From Acorus gramineus (taxonomy: Eukaryota > Streptophyta > Magnoliopsida > Acorales > Acoraceae), in NCBI GenBank assembly GCA_030737835.1, contig JAUJYN010000012.1, positions 10,084,618 to 10,148,617 of the forward strand: a stretch of DNA of 64,000 nucleotides, in the 5' to 3' direction. The notes beneath the pieces were generated by a model. It was given only the letters and a program-made list of their open reading frames with translations, made no database searches and was not told the origin of the DNA. Below, piece after piece: positions 37,301 through 47,700 of this stretch; the stretch's first letter is position 1, and the number at the start of each line of letters is the position of its first letter. The translations under genes and the position numbers were made by a program.

Positions 37301-37981
37301 TCACTTAAAACACAAAGCCAAAAAAAAGCAACACATTCTTGTTGGACACAACAAAAACACTACAATGATTTAAAAGCGGATTATTTACTTCAACCAAACT
37401 TCAATGAGATGGAAAACAGACCTTCAAGAGCGGTATGTGAACATCGTCAAGCGTGCTATTTGGCGCAATCATGGCGGTCTCGAGCTCCTCTGCTGAAAAC
37501 TCCGCATTAATATTCAAAAGAGGCCTAAAAACCTGCACAGCAAGAAACAAAGCCAGAAAGATCAGTTCCACCAAAAACCGCTCAAAAGCACGCACGGATC
37601 CCGAGACGGGGGCGGACAACTCACGTGGAGGAAGTTAAGCAGCGAAGCGAGCTCCCACATAGACCGGAGCTCCCACCGCGGCACCTGCGACGGCGACGGC
37701 GGCGGGCGAACCAGGGGCGTCACAACCCTCTGCGGCGTGGGGGGATCGTCCCTCCCCCTCTTCGACCCGATCTGCCGGCGCTCGACGGGCGGAGACGGCG
37801 ACGGCGGGTGCAACCGGGCCGAAGATCGGGCCGTGCAGGCCCGGTGGAGCCTCTCCTTCCGGCTGGTGTTGATGATATTGTTCTTGAGGTGGTTCTTCGG
37901 TTGGGGCGGCGCCGGCGGGTCATCGGAGGGCCCAGGGTCGGGGATCGGAGTGGTGGAGGGTTGTTGTTCTTCGGTCATCAT
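25393..37981 (-). CDS. DDT/WHIM-domain chromatin protein, DDR4-like, 12 exons
   Basis: Exons, minus strand: 37981-37625, 37532-37422, 35648-35562, 35487-35450, 35374-35293, 32623-32520, 32160-32004, 29649-29557, 29363-29240, 26537-26495, 26396-26214, 26128-25393. All introns are GT-AG, phases agree, total 2115 bp = 704 residues plus stop. A Pro-rich N-terminus (1-105) precedes a DDT domain (about 106-225: WELASLLNFLHVFRPLL, ETAMIAPNSTLDDVHIPLLK, NTWVTVLCRKLRDWWHWV, STRVLILKALCDIRVE), then a WHIM/WSD motif (RRERIGGDSHVSYWYEDD, about 245-263), a basic coiled stretch, an SLRDRKPVTYTFDDYDKSIN block, and a long acidic tail with EEEEEDED ending in LDLNELAPGTGFDDGPN. In Arabidopsis, DDR proteins bind ISWI ATPases to form nucleosome-spacing remodellers in the nucleus. 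Intron 2, 5, 7 and 9 hold MITE, LINE and homopolymer inserts. Exon 4 has only 38 bp. Confidence 0.93.
26730..26976. mobile_element. MITE-like inverted repeat in intron 9 of the DDR4-like gene
   Basis: Ends GGGTTTTTTGCATACCC and GGGTATATATGCAAAAAAAACCC pair; the inside holds inverted ATGCCCYTTTGARGGG blocks around 26800-26900, so the whole 247 bp can fold. No target repeat was seen. Confidence 0.65.
29438..29480. repeat. C15 tract plus (AC)n microsatellite
   Basis: A run of 15 C (29438-29452), AACCCAAA, then about ten AC units, in intron 8 between the exons at 29557 and 29363 of the DDR4-like gene. Confidence 0.9.
30240..30800 (+). mobile_element. LINE reverse-transcriptase remnant
   Basis: In intron 7 of the DDR4-like gene, on the opposite strand. 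Translated blocks in shifting frames match plant L1 reverse transcriptase: LNSAFIVLIPKKNSAKEIG, then AFIKG with GLVCKLDFEKAYDSIRWDF, then SVLINGKAINYF. Order and spacing are right; frames shift, so it is dead and its ends are not visible. Confidence 0.7.
34388..34409. repeat. C22 homopolymer
   Basis: A run of 22 C in intron 5 of the DDR4-like gene (G-run on the transcribed sense). A purine-rich GGGGGAGGGGAGAGGGGGAG region follows at about 34590-34680. Confidence 0.9.
36804..37073. mobile_element. Foldback MITE in intron 2 of the DDR4-like gene
   Basis: Ends AAGGAAAATGTTATACTC and GTGTAACATTGCTCTT form an inverted repeat; inner arms hold ATATACCTCATCTAATGAG and AGATGAGGTATATACCTCAT. Same family as 43872-44368. 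Confidence 0.65.
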
Positions 37982-39540
37982 CGAAGTGGAGGGGATCGAC
38001 GGCGAGGATCTTCAGAGAAGGTGAGATTTAACGGTGATCATGGAGAGGGGAAGCCCATCTTTAGGGGAAAGGACGAGAGAGAGAGAGAGAGGGGGGGGGG
38101 GGGTGTGTACTACAGAGGGAAACTATTGGGGAATCGCCTTTTTTTTTTTCCTTTTCTTGGATTTTAATTTGGAGACGGGGGAGGAAGTAGGTTTTTGGGT
38201 TCTGATTATTTGCCCACTTTAATTTTTATTATCTCTTGCGATTGTTAATATGTTTTTTTGATATCTCGTGCAATTGTTAATATGTTGCAACGTGAACTTA
38301 CCCGTGTTTTTTAACAACAGGGTGCGTGATTCGGTGAAATTAGGGATAAGCCTTTTAACCTCGCTTGGGTGGAGAATTTTTCTATTGGAAAAAAAAAAAT
38401 TATCATTTTTTTAAATTATATTTAAAAAAACTTATTTTATAATTTTAAAAACATAAAAGAATAATTTACCTTTATGTAATTTAATATTTAACATTTCTCT
38501 AACCCTTATTAGGTTATTCCACACTAAAAATATATATTTCTTATAAAACAACAATTTATCTCTATATGACCCCTTAAAGGTTATGTTATTATATATATCA
38601 TATTGTGTTTCTTATATATATATCTTACCTGATGTTGTTTATTATTTTTCATTTTGTATAATCATAATATGTAATTTAAATTTGTGTTGCACCCTAATGC
38701 ATGACATGATATTTTAATATTCTAAATGTTTATGCACATTTTTTTTACTTGGTTATTCACATATTTTAATGGTGTTATTAGTGCATATCCATTTTTTAAA
38801 AGAAACATCAACACTTAATGGAGTTCATCATAAAAAAAACTCAAATTATATTGCACATATATCACAAAATCCACTTAATCATAAAGAATCTAGAATAAAA
38901 AAAAATTTCTACATGAGAATATGTGAAATATATTAACAAAATTAAGAGGGTGAAATATTGTAACAAAGTTGAGAGGTATGAAATATATTAAGGATCTAAT
39001 TACTAAGGGAAGGTTAATCTTTTGTGTTTCCAAAATTGTGAAATGAGATTTTTTTATGTATAATTTTAAAAAATGATTGATTTGAGTATTTCTCACTTTT
39101 GAGAGATTTTTTTTTTTATCATTTTCTCTTTTTTTATTTGTCGTGTTTTTAATTATTCACGTTAGAATTTGGTTATTTGGTTTACTACAAATATAAATTA
39201 CAGATAAAATATGAATAAGTTATTGATAAAATTTTATAAATAATCTTGATATCCAAGCCTAGGCCCCAATCATGAGCCACATCAGATGGCATTTTCGTAT
39301 TGGTTATCTGTTTGACATTTTCAAAAAGTTAAAAAGATAAAATACAATACTACCATTCACTTAATACCTCACGTTTTCTTTATCTTGAAACACACATCCC
39401 ACCTTTTTCGAAAAAAATTTAACTGTCTCTTTTATACACATCCGCTACTTAAAAAAATCATTCTGGCCGACCCATTCATATCTGGCAATCGGCGTCATCA
39501 CCCATGCATCTCTCTCCCCGCCCTCTATCATATGAGAGAT
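37982..39540. other. DDR4-like promoter side and A+T-rich spacer
   Basis: The first 180 bases include the presumed 5' leader with a (GA)n run and a G13 tract at 38073-38102. The rest to 39540 is A+T-rich without a recognisable gene. Confidence 0.4.
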
Positions 39541-39915
39541 TATTTGACTACCTTTTTGATGAATGTAACTATATTTCATTTTATAGCCGATAGATTAAAT
39601 GCTTTCAACTTTATAACATTTAATTTAAAATTTGTAACTTTCTGATTAACTATGTGAAACATTTGTTAAATGTAACTTTTATTTTTCATAATTTGTAATA
39701 TTTATTTAATGTAACTTTTACTTTTTTTAAATAATAGTTTCATTTTGATGAACTATATGTCACATTTGTTAAATGTTTTGATGAACATGTCACTTTTTTT
39801 TATGTTCTTTTGTATAATTTAGATTGAAGATGTAACAGAAACCTAGCAAAAAAAGAATGTAATAGAATTTATTTTTTTATTAACTAAATGTAACATTTGT
39901 TACAGTTAACACACA
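39541..39915. repeat. Loose AAATGTAAC repeat, left block
   Basis: Motifs of the form AAATGTAAC or AACATTTGTTA recur at least eight times. The same motif fills 40810-41010 between the two arms of the long inverted repeat. Confidence 0.55.
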
Positions 39916-39954
39916 ATTGTAGAGGAAAAAATATGCACCCTATTAAAAGACGAC

Positions 39955-42022
39955 ATGTGTCAGAGCTTAGACAGGTATGGGCCACCGTATCTGACGTCTT
40001 TTGTATCTGACATCTAAGGACCCGAACCTAATAGTAGAATATCGAGCAAGCACTCCCAAGCAGGTGAGACACGACTAGACTGGCCCTCATCAAGATAAGA
40101 TAAGCATAGTTGAACGGTCTTACACCTCGCTGGCGAATGCCATCCTGTGCAGGTGTGACACGACCAGATTGAATCAAGTCTGCTCGGACAATCTTACATC
40201 TCACAGACAAATTCTATCCCAAGTAAGTAAGAATTGACCAGATTGAAACAGGTCTGGTCGGACAGTCTCACATCTCATGAATGAATGACTGGGTACACGC
40301 CGAGCAGGGCTCTATGTATCGACCAGATCAAGACCACGAGGAGAACCTCGAAAATGGTTAAGCACCCTTCACACCTGTAACTGTCAGGTGAATAATTTAG
40401 GCCCATTACTCATAAAACGTGGGTTATTAAGGGCACGTTCAGCTATAACAAAGCAGGGCGATTACCATAAAATTCGTCCGCTAAGCAGCCATTGAGAGAG
40501 AGTTGTTACAACGGCTATGGGGTTAGTGACAACAGTTATCTAGCATGTGAATCTTATAAAAGGGAAGGTTTACAGCAAACTAAGGTATAAGTTAAATTTT
40601 TATGAAGCCACATAATTAGTGAGATAGACCTTTGAATTCCCTTACAGATCCATCTCTTCGGAATCTCCTTAGCTAGCACCACACAGGTGTGCACCTGATT
40701 CCTTTTTTGAGTGCAAGATCCGCATTTCACTGGGTCCAGATTCAAGAAGGAGGCTTCGACCGATAAAGTTGAATGAAGAGGAAAAATATCTCCTCAACAC
40801 CAAAAAAGGTATTTGATATTTTCTATAAAATGTAACTAACTATTGAAGAGAAGATCTGTTTTTAAATTGTTTAAATATTGTATGGAATATAAAATATTTA
40901 GGTAAATGTGACTGTTATGTTACATTTATGTAAATGTAACTGTTATTATGTAAATGTAACAAATAGTTGTGAGAGATATAAATATTTAGGAAATGTATTT
41001 ACATTGTGTGAGATGTATCTCATTTATGTAAATTGAAAAGATGGTTGTCAAATGCTAGAATGTAATGAGATGTTTTTAAAGAAGGAATTTGTTTTCATGA
41101 AATGAGATGTTTCCATTATTGTAATTGCTTCATATAGTAACTGAGGATGTATTTTTTTTCCTTCAGTCAACTTTATCAGTTGGAGCCTCTTTCTTGAATC
41201 TGGACCCGGTAAAATGTGGATCCTGCATTCAAAAAAGGAATCAGGTGGACACCGGTGTGGTGCCAGCCAAGAAGACTCCGAAGAGAGGTATCTATAAGGG
41301 AATTTAAAGGTCTATCTCACTAATTATGTGGCTTCATAAAAAGTTAACTCATACCTCAGTTTGCTGTTAACCTTCCCTTTTATAAGGTTCATGGGCTATA
41401 TAGTCATTGTCAGTGGCCCCATAGCTGTTGTAACAACTCTCCCTTAATAGCTGCTTAGTGGCTGAATTCTGTGGTAACCGCCCTACTTTATTGTAGCTGA
41501 ACGTGCCATTAATTACTCATGTTTCATGAGTAATAGGCTCTAATAATTCACCTACATGCGTTATAGGTGCCTGACAGTTTCCAAGGTTCTCCTCGTGGTC
41601 TTGATATGGTCAGTGGAGTCATGCTCGGCTTGTACCCAGTTATTCATTCACGAGATCTGAGATCGTCCGACTAGACTTGATTCAATATGGTCAAGACTCA
41701 CTTACTCGGGATAGAATTTGTCTACGAGATATAGGACCGGCTGACCAGATCTGATTCAATCTTGTCGAGACTCACTTACTTGGGATAGAATTTGTCTGCG
41801 AGATATAGGACTGTTTGACTAGACCTAATTCAATCTAATCGTGTCACACCTACCTGAGATGACATTCTCCCGCGAGGTGTAAAACCGTCCGACCAGACCT
41901 AGCATATCTCAATGAGGGGCCAATCTAGTCATGTCTCACCTGCTCGAGAGTACCTGCTTGGTATTCCACTATTAGGTTTGGGTTGTTAGATAAAAAGATA
42001 AGTATCAGTCTGAAACATGAGA
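39955..42022. repeat. Long inverted repeat, arms about 840-880 bp, LTR-like
   Basis: Left arm 39955-40798 pairs with right arm 41141-42022. Shared landmarks: CATGTGTCAGA/CATGTTTCAGA at the outer edges, AACCTAATAGTRGAATA, CACGAGGAGAACCT, a TATA motif CTTATAAAAGGGAAGG (40554 on the left, mirrored near 41380), and TGAAG...ATCTCCTCA at the inner edge. Each arm carries an internal tandem repeat of about 84 bp (three copies left, four right). One reading is two solo LTRs of one retroelement family facing each other; another is a DNA element with long terminal inverted repeats. No coding part is visible; the arms are diverged, so the event is old. Confidence 0.7.
40810..41010. repeat. Loose AAATGTAAC repeat, central block
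   Basis: At least six AAATGTAAC-type motifs in 200 bp between the arms of the long inverted repeat, matching the block at 39541-39915. Confidence 0.55.
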
Positions 42023-42917
42023 TGTCGAGAAAAGTGTCAATGACTGACAATGATAGTGTCGATACGAACAGATAATCGCTAGCTACTTCTTATAGATCTG
42101 CTTGAACTTCATCGTCTCGAGAACTCAATGCCATGTCATTGAAATAATTTTTTCAATTGAAAGCGGTAGGTCGAATACGTTCCTTGGGAGTCATACTACA
42201 TTGTAAAAAATTAAGTAAATATTCGATCATATACAAGAAATTAAAAGTTATATATCCAGTAGGATCATATACACAAAAAAAGGAGTTATGTTTTTCAAAC
42301 TAACATCAATCACATATTTGAATAAAATGAGTCTTGTTAATTTATATTGCCAGCTTAGTTTGAATATATATAAAAAAAAACTATATCAAATTCATAATTA
42401 AAAAATAAATTAAAATCATTGATTAACTAGGATTTCAAATGATAAAATATAACACAAAAAAGATCAACAACTAGAAGAAGAAGATAAAAAAGAAGATAGA
42501 GAAAATATATTTTCCTTACACTTCAATATCGAACAAAGGACGATGACCGACGGGTGGAACAATATCGAAGCAGCGAAGGAAAGAAAGGAAAGGCGGGTGG
42601 AGAAGGAGACGGTGACCGGCAGCGTCGTCATCGACGATCGAAATGGCCATGGGTGGATATGGGTCGAAGAGAAATAATTCTGTTAAATGGGTTAGGGTGG
42701 TTTTACACAATAGCATTTATTAAGGGGTAGTTTTATAGATTTCAATCGGGTAACTTTCCCATAGGAGTGGTTTTCCATTAAGCGGGGGTTTAAATAACCG
42801 TCCCCTCTACATAATTTGTTTGAGTAAATATTTTATATTTTATAAAAATACACACACCGCTTTAAATAAAATATATTATTTTATTAAAAATAAGAACGGC
42901 AGGCAAGGCTGTCTATG
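42023..42917. other. Spacer between two inverted repeats
   Basis: Mostly A+T-rich. A G+C-richer segment at 42530-42670 has a minus-strand frame of about 45 codons with no family resemblance. No gene claimed. Confidence 0.35.
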
Positions 42918-43795
42918 TAGGGCGCGTCTATCCTCACTAAGTCTTTTTCTTACCCCATCAATAATAAAAAAAAACAGTGTTTTTTCTATTCCCACCGATC
43001 CGGTCAGGTCGATCTAACTTGGTTGTCATTTTAAGTTTTCAACGATCGAACTTGATCGTCATTTCTTATTTTGAGCGACTTAACTTGGTCGCCATTTCAG
43101 GTTTCGGGCGATAGAACTTAATTGAACAGAATTTGTAATAAACTTTTTAATTTTTTTTTCTTGAAAACTTAAATTATTATTACGGGATACTATGATGTGT
43201 ATCCTCTTTGGATCTTTCATGCCACTCCAAACCTGAGTTGTAATGTAAAGAAAATAAATTATTATTCTTAAATGTAGAACATAAGAACAATTTTTTTACA
43301 TAAGAACAATTTTTTTACATAAGTGACAGACAGATTTTTAAAAGCTAAATATAAAATGTGTTTGGATCTACTGGTAGATTTTTTTTTGTTTTTAAACAAA
43401 GAATCCACTTAACTACGAATTTAAACGAAACTTAAAAATGATATATATTTGTCTAATAAGATATTTTTTTTATAAAAATTTGAATTAATTGAAAGCATAT
43501 CTACTTACATTTTTTTCACTCTCTTAACTGTTATTTGGATAAAAGAATAAATGTAGAATATGATAGATAAATCCAAAAATTTATTTGTTTACCAAGACAT
43601 GTAAATATAATTCTAAACCCTGTTCGACTAATTTCGATTACCCAAAACTTGAATTGAGACTAAATTCGGTCGTCCAAAACCTGAAATGACGATCAAATTC
43701 GATCGACCTGGATTGGTGGAAACAGCAGAACACGGTTTTTTTTTTTTTATTGGTGGGATAAGAAAAAGACTTAGTAGGGATAGCCGCGCCCGTTT
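42918..43795. repeat. Inverted repeat with GTCGCCATTTCAGGT motifs
   Basis: Left arm 42918-43134 pairs with right arm 43620-43795. Shared blocks: GATAAGAAAAAGACTTAGT, a homopolymer T/A run, GATCGACCTG, and ACCTGAAATGRCGA. Inside each arm a 35-bp motif (GATCGAACTTGATCGTCATTT type) recurs two to four times. The 485-bp middle is A+T-rich and non-coding. Confidence 0.65.
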
Positions 43796-43871
43796 ATGCA
43801 TCCGAAGTGCATTAAAGGCCAAAAAAGAACTAGCATAAACATTTCTTACAAAACCCACATGTATTCCACAT

Positions 43872-44368
43872 GGGTGCTGTTTCACTCAGTTTTTTTTACA
43901 ATCCAAAATACAATCTTTTATACCTCATTAGTAATCCAGTAAAGCGACGATGTATATGCCTCATTAAATATTTTCTTACATTTACTTGGAACGAGTTCAT
44001 TCATCTCAAAATGAAGCGATATTCATTTTTTAATAAAACATATACATCATTAGATGATGTTTACTATTTTAAAAAAAAATGAAAACATATGTGATATGAG
44101 TTTTGATTGATAAAAATGACTAAATCAACACATGTTTTCATTTTAAAAAAAATAGTAAACATCATCTAATAAGGTATATACTTTGATAAAAAAATGTATA
44201 TCACTTCATTTCAAGTTAAATACACCCATTTTTAGTAAATGTAAGTAAAATTTTAAAGAGAAAGCATATACATCGTTTAACGAGATATATGCTATACTAG
44301 ATTTCTAACAAGGTATATAAGATTATAATTTGGATGGGAAAAGAAAAAAACTGAGTGTAACAGCGCCC
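43872..44368. mobile_element. Foldback MITE, whole
   Basis: Ends GGGTGCTGTTTCACTCAG and CTGAGTGTAACAGCGCCC, flanked by TTCCACAT (43864-43871) and TTCCACAA (44369-44376), 7 of 8 matching. Almost the whole 497 bp folds back on itself with TATACCTCATTAG arms. An 8-bp target points to hAT, but Mutator-like targets (9 bp) are not excluded. Confidence 0.75.
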
Positions 44369-44762
44369 TTCCACAAATATTATGGAAACAATATGCACTA
44401 AACTGCAGATATACAGTAGAGTCAGAAGCTACGGAATAATCATGTAGCAAAAGCTGGCAACAAAATTTTGCATTTCAGTACTACACATCAGAAAATGATA
44501 ATGCATAGATAATACCTGCAGTTTCATGTTTTGAGTATGATCAACGACGTGCAGCAAATAAGTTTCTTGTGATGCTAGACACTATTTGATGACAGAATAC
44601 AGTAACAATGAAGATACACTTCCAAAAAACTAAATTATAACTGATCAATATTTTCTAACCCACAGGTTGGGCACATATTTGACAGAATAATCTTACCTGC
44701 TATATATTAGTCTTCATTTATTAAAATGCTTTAGCTGAGACCTCTTGATAGGGGCTGGTGCA

Positions 44763-44768
44763 TTTATT
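44763..44768 (-). terminator. Probable poly(A) signal of the bHLH gene
   Basis: TTTATT reads AATAAA on the coding strand, about 22 bp after the stop codon ending at 44790. Confidence 0.45.
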
Positions 44769-44789
44769 GACCTTGAGGGGTTTCCAGAA

Positions 44790-47700
44790 TTAAGTTGTAT
44801 TTTCAAAACCACCACCAACCTGCATGTGCAACCACTCCTGCGATGGTTCCTGAATGTATTCCCTTGCTGGATGTAAGCTGAATTCCATTGTATCAACAGT
44901 ATCAATTGCCTGCCCATTAAACTGAGGCATCAAAAAAAAGAATGTTATGTTAGGCGGTTAATTTAGCAGGAAAAATGAGGAGATCAGAACCTGTTCAGTT
45001 ATAAGAAAATGAGAAAATTTTCATTCAATTAGGGTAGGGTAAGATGTTCCATCAATCTTCCCTGTTACGGTTTAGTTTTCTTATATATTTTTACAAAGAA
45101 CATAAAGGGTTTCTTTTATTATTCCTATGTAGCATAGGCATCACAACATATGTGAACATCCAACATGGATTTTATGTGCCAGACGTGTGAACTAAGATAA
45201 GCCATTAATAAAAGTCCTTCAGATTTTGTTGAAGAATATAACAACTCAGTAATTCATCAACTCCTTTCCACATATATGATTGCTCCAGTACCCAAAAACG
45301 TGCACTCCACATAGGCGCCAGATGGAGGCTAACGTTTCCTAGTTTCTCATTACTAGCCAAACTGCTATATTGTTTCAATTCTGATTTAGTAAATCATGTC
45401 CAAGTAAAAAACAATGCTGAATCTTAATTAACAAAAGGGTATTTATTCGATTTTTTTAATGACATTACAGAATGTAATAACTGTTTTTCAATTATATTCC
45501 ACAAACAGTTGCCTTGTTTTATTCCAAGCACCATGTAAAACCTAATTTAAGAAAAATTCTAAACGGCTCTTAATGGTCACCTATTTACTAAATAGTTAAC
45601 AAGTAAACTCCATAGATAAAAGTGCCAGTTGGTGTAACACCTACCCACTAGATACATCAAAAGATTACCCAGGGTTCTACTGAGAATCTCAATTTAACCA
45701 TTAGTGTGAAAATGAAAGGCCAAGAAAAACTTCAACAAAGTATAGAGTGATTTCCACAATATCTTTCGAAAATAACTACTAAATCTAACATCAAAAGATT
45801 ACTAAATACATCAAAAGATTACCCAGGGTTCTACTGAGAATCTCAATTTAACCATTAGTGTGAAAATGAAAGGCCAAGAAAAACTTCAACAAAGTATAGA
45901 GTGATTTCCACAATATCTTTCGAAAATAACTACTAAATCTAACATCACCATATAACATTGGAGATTGCTAAACAATTAGCAATTCTCAAAGCATCAGCCA
46001 TCTTGTTACAAGGAATAGAATGGAAACCGGCCAATTACCACAAAGATATAATCAAGTCCTCTTATTGGGTAGCCCTTGGACAAAATTAATGCTGTCTTTT
46101 CGTGGAGTACAACTGTACAAGTGGTATGCATACATGGACTATTGGAGAAGCTTATCCCAGTTAGCAATAGCATGCTTAGCACTCAACTTCTTTTGGGATC
46201 CTAAATAAATCAAAGCCACATGTACTCTGGGAGAAACTCACCAAAATTAACATTCTTAGCACTCAACTTCTATTGGGATCCAAAATAACTCAATTCCTAA
46301 TGATAAATAAAAATATAAAAGAACTCTTCAGATAAAAGATAGTATTGTCGATACTGTTATGTGATGTAGCGTTGTCACTAATGGAACCCAAAAGAGGAGA
46401 AGATCATCCTAGAGAGAGAGGGGAGAGAGTCTACTGCTTCAATTTGATCCATAAATTACAAGTTGGGGAGCTCTATAAGAATGTCAAACAATCTAGATGC
46501 ATATTTACTAATTTGACCACAATTTCATCATCATGCGGGTCCTATATATAGACCTCTAAATTGAGTTCAAGACGAAGTTTGTTGTGATTCAATTTTGTAG
46601 TCGGATACAGTAAACAATTAGAATGTTCTAACCATCAGTACATAGACATGCTCAGTGGTAACTTTTGATGGACCATCTCTCATAACAAATTTTGAAGTGC
46701 ATTGATTTAGAGTTAGTTGAACCCCGGCAAAAGTAACCACCGTTACTAACTCAGGATTGAGTTGGTTAGGCCTATGATTACTCTTGTCTAGTTATGTACT
46801 TCCTTGAAAATGCTTTCCTTGTGACAGATTCTGGAAAGGTTGACAGTTGCAATATTCAAACCACCGATTGCAACAAATTGAGAAGATGGTGGGCCAACAG
46901 TTTTTGCACTTTACATGCCTTCTAGGTGTTGAATAGCTGGGGGGTTGATGGTTAGAAGGTTTGTAGTCATCTCCAAGTATTGAAGAAGTCATCCTTGGGT
47001 GTGAAAGAAGTGGGGGACCAAAGTTAGTCTTTGTGTTGTCGTTCCTTGGTGTGCAAGAAGTGAGGGGCCGATGATTAGCCTTCACGTAGTTGTCCCTGGT
47101 TGTGCAAGATGTGGGGATTGATAGTCTTCATAACAATCCTTGGGTGTTGAAGTTGGGGCCGACGGTTAGAGTTAAAGTAGCCATTTTTGGGTGTTAAGGT
47201 AGTGCCTCCCCAGGGTTTTGGAAGCAGTATAGCAGTGTGCATCACCCAGCGTGCATCACCCCTAGACCGATGGCAAACTGAGTGGGTCAACAAAAACCTA
47301 AATAACCAACATGTGATTTCTAATGAATGGTGACCCTAGATGGTAGGATCATCACATATATCCAGTGGAGTTCGCCTATAATCACACCATCGATCAGTCC
47401 ATGATATCCAGCTGGTTCCAGATTGTATGTGAAAATCGAAGGACTCTAATGGAGATTATGCTACCCAGTACCCAATAAGCCTCATGCAAAGGTAAAAGAA
47501 CTCACTGACCATCTATGGTACATCCACAAATATGAGAAGAAGAACCTTAAACAAGTCACAAAGAAGTAGACAAAGGAAGCCAAACCGATGATGAGGACAT
47601 CTTATCTTTAATCCAGGTGACTTACTATGAATATTGTTTACCAAGGATCACTTCTGGGCCAGAGAATATAAAAAACTAAGCGAGAAAAAGCATGGACCCT

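Noticed and set aside
37625-38167. Plus-strand Arg-rich frame of 180 codons
   Set aside because: Lies opposite the first DDR4-like exon and its leader; low-complexity and without family resemblance.
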